A DNA stretch of 64,000 nucleotides from Nitrobacter sp047149785 (GCF_047149785.1 NZ_BAAGBE010000001.1:1116001-1180000); one strand, 5' to 3'. Counted from the stretch's first letter, positions 25,872-35,312 are shown. The notes: a model not told the origin generated them from the sequence alone. A program made the numbers and translations.

Positions 25872-27194
25872 ATGGTCGCACCCCTGAAAGTGGGCATTGC
25901 GGGGCTCGGCACCGTGGGGGCCGCCGTCGTTCGTCTCATCGAGCAGCAGGGCGGGGCGCTGTCGGCGCGCTGCGGGCGCGGCGTTCGCGTGGTCGCCGTC
26001 GCCGCGCGCTCGAAGACCAAGAAGCGCGACGTCGACCTGCGCGGCATTGCGTGGGCCAGGGATCCGCTGGCGCTGGCGAACGATCCAAGCATCGACTGCT
26101 TCGTCGAACTGATGGGCGGGGCGGGCGATCCGGCGCAATCGGCGATCGAGGCGGCCTTGAGGTCGGGCAAGTCGGTGGTGACGGCCAACAAGGCGCTGAT
26201 CGCCAGGCATGGTCTGCGGCTGGCCGCTCTCGCCGAGCAGCACGGCGGCGCGCTGAACTACGAGGCCGCGGTCGGCGCCGCCATTCCCGTCGTCAAGACG
26301 CTGCGGGAAGGACTTGCCGGCACCACGATCAACCGCGTCTACGGTATCCTCAACGGCACCTGCAACTACATCCTGACGCGGATGGAGCGCGAAAATCTGT
26401 CGTTCGCCGAATGTCTCAAGGAGGCCCAGCGTCTCGGCTACGCCGAGGCCGATCCGTCGTTCGACGTCGACGGTCACGACACCGCGCAGAAGCTGTCGAT
26501 CCTGGCGAGCCTCGCCTTCGGTACCCGCGTCGCGCAGAGCGCGGTCTATGTCGAGGGCATCTCGTCGATCGCGCCGGAGGATCTTCGCGCGGCGGAAGAA
26601 CTCGGCTACCGCGTCAAGCTGCTCGGCGTCGCGGTGCGTACCGCCAAGGGCATCGAGCAGCGGGTGCATCCGACCATGGTGCCGAAGACCTCGTCGATCG
26701 CGCAGGTAATGGGCGTCACCAACGCGGTCACCATCGACGGCGACGGCATTCCGCCGATCACGCTGGTCGGTCCCGGAGCCGGAGGCGCTGCGACTGCGTC
26801 CGCCGTGGTCGCCGATATCGCCGATGTCGCGTGCGGCATCCGCGCGCTGCCGTTCGGGCGGCCGGCGTCGCGGCTCAAGGCGACCAAGAAGGCGCCGATG
26901 GAGCGCCATGAGGGCGGTTACTACATCCGCCTGATGGCGCGCGATTTCGCCGGCACCGCCGCGACCATCGCCACCCGTCTCGCGGAGCAGAAGATCTCGA
27001 TCGAATCGATCGTCCAGCGTCATCCCAACGGCAAGCTCGATATGACCGAGGCCGGCAAGCCGGCGGAACCCGTTCCGGTGCTCCTGATCACCTACGCAAC
27101 CAGCGAGGATGCGGTGCACCGCGCGCTCCATGCGGTGAGGGCGGACAAGGTCATCACCGGCCGCCCGCAGGTCATCCGCATCGAAAAGAATTGA
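25872..27194 (+). CDS. hom: Homoserine dehydrogenase
   Basis: Reduces aspartate semialdehyde to homoserine on the way to threonine and methionine. The NAD(P)-binding loop GIAGLGTVGAAVV begins at residue 7. SVVTANKALIARHG, YEAAVGAAIPVVKTLREGLAG and GILNGTCNYILTRM are family signatures, and the catalytic Lys region EADPSFDVDGHDTAQKLSIL is near residue 200. The C-terminal 90 residues form an ACT domain (YYIRLMARDFAGTAATIATRL), indicating feedback control, normally by threonine. ATG 25872 is chosen over upstream in-frame starts because it begins the domain. glpX follows after 36 bp. Confidence 0.96.
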   Translation: MVAPLKVGIAGLGTVGAAVVRLIEQQGGALSARCGRGVRVVAVAARSKTKKRDVDLRGIAWARDPLALANDPSIDCFVELMGGAGDPAQSAIEAALRSGKSVVTANKALIARHGLRLAALAEQHGGALNYEAAVGAAIPVVKTLREGLAGTTINRVYGILNGTCNYILTRMERENLSFAECLKEAQRLGYAEADPSFDVDGHDTAQKLSILASLAFGTRVAQSAVYVEGISSIAPEDLRAAEELGYRVKLLGVAVRTAKGIEQRVHPTMVPKTSSIAQVMGVTNAVTIDGDGIPPITLVGPGAGGAATASAVVADIADVACGIRALPFGRPASRLKATKKAPMERHEGGYYIRLMARDFAGTAATIATRLAEQKISIESIVQRHPNGKLDMTEAGKPAEPVPVLLITYATSEDAVHRALHAVRADKVITGRPQVIRIEKN

Positions 27195-27230
27195 GGGATC
27201 CCGCCGCGTCGCCCGAGGAGAGTTGAGCCG

Positions 27231-28226
27231 ATGCCGACAGATATTTCCATTCCGCCGCAGCAGGCGCTCCGCCGCATCCTGACGCTCGAGATCGTGCGCG
27301 TGACGGAGCGGGCGGCGGTGTCGGCGGCGCGGCTGCGCGGTCGCGGCATGGAAAAGGCGTCCGATCAGGCCGCGGTCGACGCCATGCGGCGCGAACTCAA
27401 CAAGCTGCCGATCGACGGCACGGTCGTGATCGGCGAGGGCGCGATTGACGAGGTCCCGATGCTGTTCATCGGCGAGAAAGTCGGCAACACGCACGGACCG
27501 CAACTCGATATCGCGGTCGATCCGCTGGAAGGCACCGTGCTGTGTGCCAAGAACATGCCAGGCGCGATCGCCACCATCGCGATGGCTGAGCGCGACACGC
27601 TGCTTCACGCGCCCGATTGCTACATGGACAAGATCGCGATCGGTCCCGGCTATCCCTCGGGCACGGTGGACCTCGACGCGCCGGTGGAAGAGAACATCAT
27701 CAATCTCGCCAAGGCCAAGGGGGTCAAGCCGACCGAGATCACCGCGATCCTGCTCGACCGCCCGCGCCATGCCGCCAAGATCGCCGCGCTGCGCAAGGTC
27801 GGCGCCGCGGTGAGCCTGATCAGCGACGGCGACGTCGCCGGCGTCATCCACACCGCCGAGCCGCGAACCGGAATCGATATTTATCTGGGCAGCGGTGGCG
27901 CGCCCGAAGGCGTGCTGTCCGCGGCGGCGCTGCGCTGCATCGGCGGCCAGATGCAGACCCGCCTCATCATCGACAACGAGGCCTTGCGCGAGCGGACCCT
28001 GCAAATGGGGATCAAGGACCCCAAAAAGAAATACGAGATCGGCGACATGGTGAAGGGCGATTGCGTGTTCGCCGCGACCGGCGTGACCTCGGGTTCGCTG
28101 CTGTCGGGCGTCCGGTTCGGCAAGGACGTGATCAGGACCGATACGGTGGTGATGCGCTCGGTGACGGGTACCGTGCGCCGCATCAAGGCCGAGCATCGGC
28201 AGTTGGATAAATTTCACCTGGATTGA
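27231..28226 (+). CDS. glpX: Class II fructose-1,6-bisphosphatase
   Basis: Hydrolyses fructose-1,6-bisphosphate in gluconeogenesis and, in autotrophs, in the Calvin cycle. The 331-residue protein has the GlpX motifs VIGEGAIDEVPMLFIGE, the metal-binding IAVDPLEGT, and GSGGAPEGVLSAAALRCIGGQMQ. It follows hom by 36 bp, with GAGGAGAG upstream of the start. The hom-glpX-recJ order is conserved in Rhizobiales; the genes are probably one transcript for hom-glpX, while the 287-bp gap before recJ contains a palindromic repeat. Confidence 0.96.
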   Translation: MPTDISIPPQQALRRILTLEIVRVTERAAVSAARLRGRGMEKASDQAAVDAMRRELNKLPIDGTVVIGEGAIDEVPMLFIGEKVGNTHGPQLDIAVDPLEGTVLCAKNMPGAIATIAMAERDTLLHAPDCYMDKIAIGPGYPSGTVDLDAPVEENIINLAKAKGVKPTEITAILLDRPRHAAKIAALRKVGAAVSLISDGDVAGVIHTAEPRTGIDIYLGSGGAPEGVLSAAALRCIGGQMQTRLIIDNEALRERTLQMGIKDPKKKYEIGDMVKGDCVFAATGVTSGSLLSGVRFGKDVIRTDTVVMRSVTGTVRRIKAEHRQLDKFHLD

Positions 28227-28365
28227 GTCATGTCCAATTTCGGCGACGGTGTCGCGGCAATTTGCCTGCGGTCCTTCAATTCTAACATCGCAAGAAGGCT
28301 CGCTGAAACGGGATGCGAACGTCAGAATTGGACCACTGGAGCAGTTCATATGGGAACGCAGCTTG

Positions 28366-28450
28366 TCGTCATTGCGAGCGAAGCGAAGCAATCCAGTTCT
28401 TGTTTTAAAAGCATCTGGATTGCTTCGTCGCTCCGCTCCTCGCAATGACG
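28366..28450. repeat. Palindromic repeat (GTCATTGCGAG family) between glpX and recJ
   Basis: An 85-bp palindrome, CGTCATTGCGAGCGaagcgaagcaatcc...ggattgcttcgtcgctccgctcctCGCAATGACG. It is nearly the same as the copy at 7825-7909 apart from the loop. Confidence 0.87.
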
Positions 28451-28513
28451 AGAACAGAGCCAAGTGGTGAACGGCTCTAGATTCCATACGATATCGCAAG
28501 GTAGGACGATAGC

Positions 28514-30355
28514 ATGACCTTGCCCGCCACCGCATTTCCGGTCGAAGCGCCCGACGCCTTTCTCGGCGTCGCGCATTCGGCCACGGGCCGCCTGTGGCGC
28601 GACCGCCTCGATGCGCGGGGCGCGGCGCGCGCGCTGGCGATCGCGCAGCGGCATCAACTGCCGGAAATGCTGGCGCGGGTGATCGCGGGGCGGGGCGTGG
28701 AGATCGACGCGGTGGCGGATTTTCTCGATCCCACCATTCGGCGGCTGATGCCCGATCCCTTCACCGTGACGCAGATGGAGGCGGCGGCGAAGCGGCTCGC
28801 CGATGCCGCGATGCGCGGTGAGACGGTCGCGATCTTCGGCGACTACGACGTCGACGGCGCGACCTCGGCGGCGCTGCTCGCGTGGCATCTGCGCCATTGC
28901 GGCCTCACGCCGCTGATCCACATCCCCGACCGGATTTTCGAGGGCTACGGCCCGAACGTCGACGCGATCAACGCGCTCGCGGCAAAAGGCGCGACGCTGC
29001 TGGTGACGGTGGACTGCGGCACCACCAGCATCGAGCCGCTGGCGGTCGCCAGGCAACAGGGCATGTCGGTGGTCGTGATCGATCATCACCAGTGCGGCGA
29101 CGATCTGCCGGATGTGGACGCGCTGGTGAATCCGAACCGGCCGGACGATCTCTCCGGCCTCGGGCATCTCGCCGCCGTCGGTCTTGTCCTGGTGACGTTG
29201 GTCGCGCTGAACCGCGAGTTACGCCAGCGCGGCTTCTGGACGCCCGAGCGGCCGGAGCCCGATCTTCTGAACATGCTGCACCACGTCGCGCTCGGTACGG
29301 TCGCCGATGTCGCGCCGCTGACCGGCCTCAACCGCGCCTTCGTCGCCAAGGGGCTGATCGCGCTGCGCCGCCGCGATCACATCGGTCATACCGCGCTGAT
29401 GGATGTCGCGCGGCTGAACGGCCCGCCGGAAGCCTGGCATCTCGGCTTCATGCTGGGGCCGCGCATCAATGCCGGCGGCCGCATCGGACGCGCTGACCTG
29501 GGCGTGCGGCTGCTGCTCGAAGGCGACGTCTCGGAAGCGGCGCGCATCGCCGCCGAACTCGACCGCCTCAATACCGAGCGCCGCGTGATCGAGCAGGCGG
29601 CCGAGGCGCAGGCCGAAGCCGAGGCGCTGGCCTCGCTCGGGCTTGAAGACAAGGGCTCCGTCATCGTCACGGCGTCCGAGGGCTGGCATCCCGGCGTGGT
29701 CGGTCTTGTCGCATCGCGCCTGAAGGACAAGTTCGGCCGGCCCGCTTTTGTGGTTGCGCTGGAGCCCGGCGGCATCGGCACCGGATCGGGCCGCTCCATC
29801 GGCGGCGTCGATCTCGGCAGGGCGGTGCGGCAGGCGGTGACCGACGGCGTGCTGCTCAAAAGCGGCGGCCATGCCATGGCGGCGGGCGTGACGCTGCGGA
29901 AAGATCGGCTGGCGGAATTCCGCGCCTACATGGAAAAGGCGCTCGCCGCCGATGTCGCACAGTCGCGCCATGTCAACGAACTGTTCATCGACGGCGCGGT
30001 CAGCGCGCGCGCGGTGACGCCCGAATTCGTGGCGATGCTCAACCGCGCCGGACCGTTCGGCGCGGGCAATCCCGAACCGGTGTTGGCGCTGCCGTCGCAC
30101 CAGTTGATCCATGCCGACGAGGTCGGGCAGGCGCACCTGCGGATGCGATTCAAGTCCGGCGACGGCGCGATCGTGAACGGCATCGCGTTCCGCGCGGTCG
30201 GCCAGCCGCTCGGCAACGCGCTGGCGCAAATGCGCGGTCAGCCGCTGCATGTCGCGGGGTCGCTTGCCGTGGATCGCTGGCAGGGCGCGGAGCGCGTACA
30301 GTTGCGCGTGATGGATGTGGCGGTGCCTGATCCGGGGCCGGCGGTTATTCGGTAG
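28514..30355 (+). CDS. recJ: Single-stranded-DNA-specific exonuclease RecJ
   Basis: 5'-3' ssDNA exonuclease for recombination and mismatch repair. The DHH phosphoesterase motifs are present: FGDYDVDGATSAALL (about residue 115), VDCGTTS, and DHHQCG (about 190). The DHHA1 part contains LGPRINAGGRIGRADLGVRLLL, and a C-terminal region has SGGHAMAAGVTLRKDRL and GPFGAGNPEPVL. The 613-residue length is normal. ATG 28514 fits the conserved N terminus. It is followed by a repeat region and a convergent transglycosylase gene. Confidence 0.96.
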   Translation: MTLPATAFPVEAPDAFLGVAHSATGRLWRDRLDARGAARALAIAQRHQLPEMLARVIAGRGVEIDAVADFLDPTIRRLMPDPFTVTQMEAAAKRLADAAMRGETVAIFGDYDVDGATSAALLAWHLRHCGLTPLIHIPDRIFEGYGPNVDAINALAAKGATLLVTVDCGTTSIEPLAVARQQGMSVVVIDHHQCGDDLPDVDALVNPNRPDDLSGLGHLAAVGLVLVTLVALNRELRQRGFWTPERPEPDLLNMLHHVALGTVADVAPLTGLNRAFVAKGLIALRRRDHIGHTALMDVARLNGPPEAWHLGFMLGPRINAGGRIGRADLGVRLLLEGDVSEAARIAAELDRLNTERRVIEQAAEAQAEAEALASLGLEDKGSVIVTASEGWHPGVVGLVASRLKDKFGRPAFVVALEPGGIGTGSGRSIGGVDLGRAVRQAVTDGVLLKSGGHAMAAGVTLRKDRLAEFRAYMEKALAADVAQSRHVNELFIDGAVSARAVTPEFVAMLNRAGPFGAGNPEPVLALPSHQLIHADEVGQAHLRMRFKSGDGAIVNGIAFRAVGQPLGNALAQMRGQPLHVAGSLAVDRWQGAERVQLRVMDVAVPDPGPAVIR

Positions 30356-30395
30356 GCCTCTGCCAGATTTGAATGGAAGTGGAATTTCCAGCGCC

Positions 30396-30513
30396 ACCTC
30401 TCCCCGCCGGGGAGAGGTCGGATCGCTCGCGCCCGAGCGATCCGGGTGAGGGGGTAACGTCGAACGATAGTCCGTAACCCCTCACCCCAACCCTCTCCCA
30501 ATGGGAGAGGGAG
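30396..30513. repeat. Intergenic repeat of nested palindromes after recJ
   Basis: The arms are ccaCCTCTCCCCgccGGGGAGAGGtcgga at the left, GATCGCTCGcgccCGAGCGATC in the middle, and taacccctcaccccaaccCTCTCCCaatGGGAGAGggag at the right. The left and right parts also pair as gggtgagggggtaac / gtaacccctcaccc. It fills the 200-bp space between the convergent recJ and the MltB-like gene and can form strong hairpins on either strand. Confidence 0.8.
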
Positions 30514-30557
30514 CGCTCAGTGCTTTGCGTGGGCCATTCCGCAAAATCAAAAACGCT

Positions 30558-31781
30558 CTACAATCCCTGCCGGAGCTTCGCCAGCACTTGCAGTCCGGCG
30601 TAGCCGTCGGCGGGCAGGCCGACGCGGGTCTGGAAATCCTTCACCGCTTTCATGGTGTCGTTGCCGACGCGGCCGTCGGTGCCGCCGGTATCGAAGCCGG
30701 CCCTGGTCAGGCGCGTCTGCACTTCCTGCACTTCGGCGAGCGTGAGCGCGCGCTCTGATCCGGGGAAAGGCTGGATGAAGGGCGGCGCGCCGAGGATGCG
30801 GTCGCCGAGATGGCAGATCGCGAGCGCATAGTTCATCGACGGATTGTAGCTGCGCACGGCGTAGAAATTCGGCCCCAGCAGGAACGCCGGACCGCCCGGT
30901 TCGGGAATCCAGAGCTTGGCCGAGGCGTTCGGCTGCGGAAACGCCTTGCCGTCGGCGCGATGCACGCCGGCGGCCGCCCACGCGGCGTAGCTGCGGTTGC
31001 CGCTTGCGCCGCCGGTTGCGCGCACTTCATAACCCCAATGCTCGCCGCGATGATATTTGCCGCGGTTGATGAGATAGCGCGCGGTCGAGCCCAGCGCGTC
31101 GTCTGGCCTTCCGAACGGCGAGACCCGGCCGTCGTGGTCGTAGTCGATGCCGACGTTGAGCCAGACCTCGGGCATCCATTGGGTGTGCCCCATCGCGCCG
31201 GCCCACGAGCCGCGCATCTCCTCGGGCGTGCTCCAGCCCTTGTTGACGATGCGCAACGCGTTGATCAGTTCGGTTTCCCAGTAGCGGCGTCGGCGCGGTT
31301 CGTTCCAGGCGAGCGCCGCGAGCGAAGGGAATACCGGCCGCATGTGGTTCTTCTGCACCAGGGGATCGCCGAACGCGGACTCGACGCCCCATAATGCGAG
31401 CAGCGTGCCGCGCTCGACGCCGAAATCGCGCTCGATCCGCGCGAACAGCGCCTCGTTCTTTCGCAGCGCTTTCTTGCCGGCAATGATGCGCCAGTCCGAA
31501 ACGCGGCGGTTGATGTATTGCCAGGTCTTCTCGTGAAACTCCGGCTGGTTGCGCATCTGCTTGAAGACGCTCATGTCCGGCTCGATCCGGCCCATGCAGC
31601 GATTCCATGTCGCCTCCGAGATGCCCTTCGCCAGCGCGCGGGCACGAAACTTGTCGCGCCACTGCTCGAAGCCTTGCGGCATCGCCGCGAGAGCCGGGAA
31701 GGGCGCCAGCATTGCCGCCGCGCCTAGACATTGCAGCGCGGTTCGCCGGCTGATCCGGATTCGGGAATCGAAAGTTTTCAT
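30558..31781 (-). CDS. Lytic murein transglycosylase, MltB-like, with peptidoglycan-binding domain
   Basis: Periplasmic enzyme that cleaves the MurNAc-GlcNAc bond of peptidoglycan. The N terminus RISRRTALQCLGAAAMLAPFPALA resembles a twin-arginine signal (SRRT). The SLT_2 catalytic domain (about 36-335) has the catalytic Glu in LWGVESAFGDP (about 130), and AGAMGHTQWMPE. The C-terminal 60 residues are a peptidoglycan-binding type 1 domain (EVQTRLTRAGFDTGGTDGRVGNDTMKAVKDFQ). The next gene upstream encodes an M23-type protein, so two cell-wall genes are clustered on this strand. Confidence 0.93.
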   Translation of the reverse strand: MKTFDSRIRISRRTALQCLGAAAMLAPFPALAAMPQGFEQWRDKFRARALAKGISEATWNRCMGRIEPDMSVFKQMRNQPEFHEKTWQYINRRVSDWRIIAGKKALRKNEALFARIERDFGVERGTLLALWGVESAFGDPLVQKNHMRPVFPSLAALAWNEPRRRRYWETELINALRIVNKGWSTPEEMRGSWAGAMGHTQWMPEVWLNVGIDYDHDGRVSPFGRPDDALGSTARYLINRGKYHRGEHWGYEVRATGGASGNRSYAAWAAAGVHRADGKAFPQPNASAKLWIPEPGGPAFLLGPNFYAVRSYNPSMNYALAICHLGDRILGAPPFIQPFPGSERALTLAEVQEVQTRLTRAGFDTGGTDGRVGNDTMKAVKDFQTRVGLPADGYAGLQVLAKLRQGL

Positions 31782-31849
31782 GCGGCGAGCTTAACGGAGG
31801 GAAGCGTCCGGCGGCAAAGGTTCATTGCGTCGCGGGAACTCCGGTTTCC

Positions 31850-33526
31850 TCAATCGTCCTCGCCCTCGGCGGGCTTCTCGGGATGAACGGGATCCCGCGG
31901 CTTCGCGGGCGGCGGACCGGCTTTGGCCTCAGTGGCGATCTCGCGGCCGCGGCCGCCGATCAGGCGCTCGTAGGCCGAGATCAGCGTGACGTAGGGGTTG
32001 ACCAACAGCCAGCCGTCGCGCGTGAACACCTGCACGTCGAAACGCAGGTGCGCGGTGGTGTCGCCGGGGTGATCCATGTCGTTCGATACCACACCGATCT
32101 TTTCACCTTCGCTCACGCGGCGATCGTCGAGCATGCCGCTTTTATCCAGTTGCGCCGGATTCATGTGCATGTAGCGAAAGCGCACGTGTTCGTTGCGGGT
32201 GTTGACCAGCAGTGTCAAGCCCTGCTGTCTCGGTGAACGGATGATGACGCCGTCGCGCACGGCCACGACCGCATGGCGGTTGGGGATGCAGCGACCGGCG
32301 CCCTCGTTGCGGAGCGTGCATGTGGCCGGGCGCAGGTCCTGTCCCTGATGCCCGAACCCCGCCGGGCACTGACCGACGTCGAAGTCGCGGGCCTCGCAGA
32401 AATTGTCCTGCCACGGATAGGAGTAGTTCTCAGCGGCCGACTCGTCGAACGCCCGTGGCTTGTTGCTCGACTTGCAACGATAGCGATCGCCTTTGCCGCG
32501 GTGGAAGCAGTTGCTCCTGTTCAGGAACGATGGCGAGTTCGCGTAAGCCGGCGCGCTTTTGAGCGGAAAGCGGATCTGCGCGTAGACGGTTGTGTCTGCT
32601 CGACCGTCCTGACCGCGATAGCCGCTGTTCGCAATGATGTCGCCCGGCGGCCGGTAGGTGAAATCGGAGGAGGACGTCGCTGGGCGCGGCATCACGCCGG
32701 GCGCGATATTCATGCGGGATTGCGACGGCCGCCCGCCTGCGATGCGCAACGCTTTCAGAAATCGCTCGGCCACGACCGACGCCTCGCGGCACGCCAGCCG
32801 GTTCGCGCGCGGCGTGCTGTCGAGGCAATGGATCGAAACCACATAGGGAACGCCGAACCGCGTGAAAGCATAGCGCACGTAACCTTCGCGAACGATGCGA
32901 CGGAGATCCGGAAACTGCGCCGCCAGCGCGCTCACGCGCTCGCCTTTTCCTCCGGACGGATCGTCGATGTCGTAGGTGAGGATCGAGCCTGTGATCTGGA
33001 CCTCGACGGGTCTTTTGTAGGTCAGTCGCGGCATGCCCTCGGCCGCGCCGGGCGCCAGCGCGAACTTCGCGTCGTAGCCGGCCGGACCGGCAGAGAACAT
33101 TTGCCGCTCGAATCCGTCCTGATCGTGCGCGAGCGACAGGCCCGCCGGTGCGCCGGTTGAGCGCTCGCTGAGATACCGCCCGGCATCGAACGGCAGCAGC
33201 ACCGGCACCGGACTCTGATTGATGCTCGCAAAAAGCGGCAGCGTCACCGCATTGAGCTGCATCAGCGCCGGCATGGTGCGCGGATCGGATGGCGGCAGGC
33301 GGCGCAGGGCATTGAAGGTGAACCGGGCGGCGATATCCGGCGAAGCCCGGATCTCGGACTTGAGTTCGTCGAGAACGGTGCGCCATTCCACCCGGGCGAT
33401 CGAAATGCCCGGCGTCCTGAAGTCGTCGGCCGCGGCACCGCCGGTCATGATTGCGAACAGCAGCCACGCCGCGGCAGCACGCCTTGCGCGCCGGAGAGGA
33501 CTGCTGCCGCGAACCGTCAGTCTCAC
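31850..33526 (-). CDS. M23 family peptidase-like protein with an altered zinc-ligand motif
   Basis: A secreted 558-residue protein. A signal peptide is seen at 1-34 (basic start, hydrophobic AAAAWLLFAIMTGGAAA). The N-terminal 350 residues are of unknown fold with several cysteines. The C-terminal part is an M23/LytM-like domain: GFGHQGQDLRP holds the HxxxD zinc motif, and RFRYMHMNPAQL resembles its middle strand. The usual HxH motif reads TAHLRFDV, with Arg in place of the second His, so catalytic zinc binding may be impaired. The tail (530-558) is Pro/Lys/Glu-rich. Such proteins are either endopeptidases or EnvC-like activators. Confidence 0.85.
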   Translation of the reverse strand: MRLTVRGSSPLRRARRAAAAWLLFAIMTGGAAADDFRTPGISIARVEWRTVLDELKSEIRASPDIAARFTFNALRRLPPSDPRTMPALMQLNAVTLPLFASINQSPVPVLLPFDAGRYLSERSTGAPAGLSLAHDQDGFERQMFSAGPAGYDAKFALAPGAAEGMPRLTYKRPVEVQITGSILTYDIDDPSGGKGERVSALAAQFPDLRRIVREGYVRYAFTRFGVPYVVSIHCLDSTPRANRLACREASVVAERFLKALRIAGGRPSQSRMNIAPGVMPRPATSSSDFTYRPPGDIIANSGYRGQDGRADTTVYAQIRFPLKSAPAYANSPSFLNRSNCFHRGKGDRYRCKSSNKPRAFDESAAENYSYPWQDNFCEARDFDVGQCPAGFGHQGQDLRPATCTLRNEGAGRCIPNRHAVVAVRDGVIIRSPRQQGLTLLVNTRNEHVRFRYMHMNPAQLDKSGMLDDRRVSEGEKIGVVSNDMDHPGDTTAHLRFDVQVFTRDGWLLVNPYVTLISAYERLIGGRGREIATEAKAGPPPAKPRDPVHPEKPAEGEDD

Positions 33527-33556
33527 ATCCGTGCCCCGCTTCCCGTCGCCTGTTTT

Positions 33557-34123
33557 CTAGTCCTTGGCGCGCTCGACGTAGGAGCCGTCTTCCGTCATCA
33601 CCACGATGCGGGTGCCGACGCCGACATGGGGCGGCACGCCGGTGCGGACGCCGTTGGACAGCACCGCGGGCTTGTAAGACGAGGAGGCGGTCTGCCCCTT
33701 CGTGACCGGCTCGGTCTCGACCACTTCGAGCGTCACCCGCTGCGGCAGCGTGATCGCCACCGGCACCATGTCGTGCAGGGACAGTTTCACCACCATGTTT
33801 TCCTGCAGGTACGGCGCGGCGTTGCCGACGACGTCCTTTGGCACCTGAACCTGATCGTAAGTTTCCGCATTCATGAAGTGGAAGCCGTCGGCGTCTTCGT
33901 AGAGGTAGGTGAAGTTGTGGTCCTCGATGGTGGCGCGCTCGACCTGGTCGGTGGTCTTGTAGCGCTCGGAAATCTTCACGCCATCGCTGATCCGCCGCAT
34001 CTCGATCTGGCTGACCGGCGTTCCCTTGCCGGGGTGGATGTTTTCCGCGGTCAGGACCACGTACAGCTTGCCGTCTTGCTCGATGACGTTGCCCTTGCGA
34101 ATAGAACTGGCGATGACTCTCAA
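33557..34123 (-). CDS. efp: Elongation factor P, TTG start
   Basis: Relieves ribosome stalling at polyproline stretches. The 188-residue product has three OB-like parts: the KOW-like N-domain with the loop HPGKGTPVSQ (modifiable Lys at residue 33), the middle domain YLYEDADGFHFMNAETYDQVQV, and the C-terminal signature GVRTGVPPHVGVGTRIVVMTEDGSYVERAKD. The normal EF-P N terminus RVIASSIRKGN begins at a TTG codon at 34123, preceded by AGGA about 9-12 nt upstream; no ATG is near. The reading frame continues open upstream but without similarity. Divergent from epmA-epmB, which encode its likely modifying enzymes. Confidence 0.96.
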   Translation of the reverse strand: MRVIASSIRKGNVIEQDGKLYVVLTAENIHPGKGTPVSQIEMRRISDGVKISERYKTTDQVERATIEDHNFTYLYEDADGFHFMNAETYDQVQVPKDVVGNAAPYLQENMVVKLSLHDMVPVAITLPQRVTLEVVETEPVTKGQTASSSYKPAVLSNGVRTGVPPHVGVGTRIVVMTEDGSYVERAKD

Positions 34124-34268
34124 GGCTGGATTTCCTAAGGTTCGGGCTCGAGACCGGTCCGGACGGGGACGTCCTGCGGCCGTTGAGGCGGTTTCGGGCC
34201 GCAACATACTGATTTGGCCCGACGGCGCCAGTGGTTTGGGGCCGATTCCGGTCGATTGCTGAGGATGG

Positions 34269-35312
34269 ATGAATCGGATTTCACCCTGGTGGGACCAGGC
34301 CAGGCACGCGGACCGGCGGCCGTTCCTGCAAGCGCGCGGTGCCGTGACCAAGGCGCTGCGGGCCTGGTTCGACGCACAAGGGTTCGTCGAGGTCGAAACC
34401 GGCATTTTGCAGGTGTCCCCGGGCAACGAAACCCATCTTCACGCGCCCCGCACCGCGCTGACGTCGCCGGGCGGCGAGCAGGTCACGCGCTACCTGCGCA
34501 CCTCTCCTGAATTCGCCTGCAAGAAGCTGCTGGCGGCCGGCGAACGGAAGATCGTCGAATTCGCGAAAGTATTTCGCGACCGCGAGCGCGGCGACCTGCA
34601 TCTTGCTGAATTCACCATGCTGGAGTGGTACCGCGCGGGCTGCGCCTACGACATCGTCATGGCCGATTGCATCGCTGTCATCGCCCGCGCGGCCAAGACG
34701 ACGGGCATCGGCACGTTCTCGTTTCGCGGCCGTCACGCCGATCCGCTGGCGGAGCCGGAGCGGCTGACCGTCGCCGCCGCGTTCGATCGCTTCGCCGGGA
34801 TCGACCTCCTGAAAACCATCGCCGGCGGCGAGGGCGATCGCGCGGCGCTGGCGGCGGCGGCGCAGGGCAAGGTGCGGATCGCCGCCGACGACACCTGGTC
34901 GGACATTTTCAGCAAGGTGCTGGTCGAGCATGTCGAGCCCCATCTCGGGCAGGGGCGGCTGACGATCCTGTTCGAATATCCCGCGCCGGAAGCCGCGCTG
35001 GCGCGGGTCAATCCGGCCGACAGCCGCGTCGCCGAGCGTTTCGAGGTCTATGCCTGCGGCGTCGAACTTGCCAACGGATTTGGCGAATTGACCGACGCCG
35101 CCGAACAGCGCATCCGTTTCACCCGCGCGATGGACGAGAAGCAGAGCCGCTACGGCGAACGCTATCCGCTGGACGAGGATTTTCTCGCGGCGGTCGCTCA
35201 AATGCCGGAAGCGGGCGGGGTGGCGCTTGGCTTCGACCGGCTGGTGATGCTGGCGAGCGGAGCCTCAAGGATCGATCAGGTGGTGTGGACGCCGCCGGCG
35301 GAGGATGCATGA
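34269..35312 (+). CDS. epmA: EF-P--(R)-beta-lysine ligase EpmA
   Basis: Class II lysyl-tRNA-synthetase paralog that attaches beta-lysine to the conserved lysine of EF-P instead of to tRNA. The 347-residue protein lacks an anticodon-binding domain. Class II motifs are seen: FVEVETGILQVSPGNETHLHAP (motif 1), REFRDRERGDLHLAEFTMLEWYRAG-type motif 2 region (about 110-130; here KVFRDRERGDLHLAEF), and GVALGFDRLVML (motif 3). It is divergent from efp, 145 bp away, and overlaps epmB by 4 bp (ATGA), which confirms the functional link. Confidence 0.96.
   Translation: MNRISPWWDQARHADRRPFLQARGAVTKALRAWFDAQGFVEVETGILQVSPGNETHLHAPRTALTSPGGEQVTRYLRTSPEFACKKLLAAGERKIVEFAKVFRDRERGDLHLAEFTMLEWYRAGCAYDIVMADCIAVIARAAKTTGIGTFSFRGRHADPLAEPERLTVAAAFDRFAGIDLLKTIAGGEGDRAALAAAAQGKVRIAADDTWSDIFSKVLVEHVEPHLGQGRLTILFEYPAPEAALARVNPADSRVAERFEVYACGVELANGFGELTDAAEQRIRFTRAMDEKQSRYGERYPLDEDFLAAVAQMPEAGGVALGFDRLVMLASGASRIDQVVWTPPAEDA

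Noticed and set aside
7825..28450. CRISPR array made of the recurring palindromes
   Set aside because: Copies are kilobases apart, are not regularly spaced and have no spacer-repeat alternation; no cas genes are present.
25377..28535. A 1052-codon open frame on the minus strand
   Set aside because: It runs antisense through three unrelated genes (aminotransferase, hom, glpX) and their gaps; the translation is His/Arg/Asp-rich low-complexity sequence with no recognisable domain.
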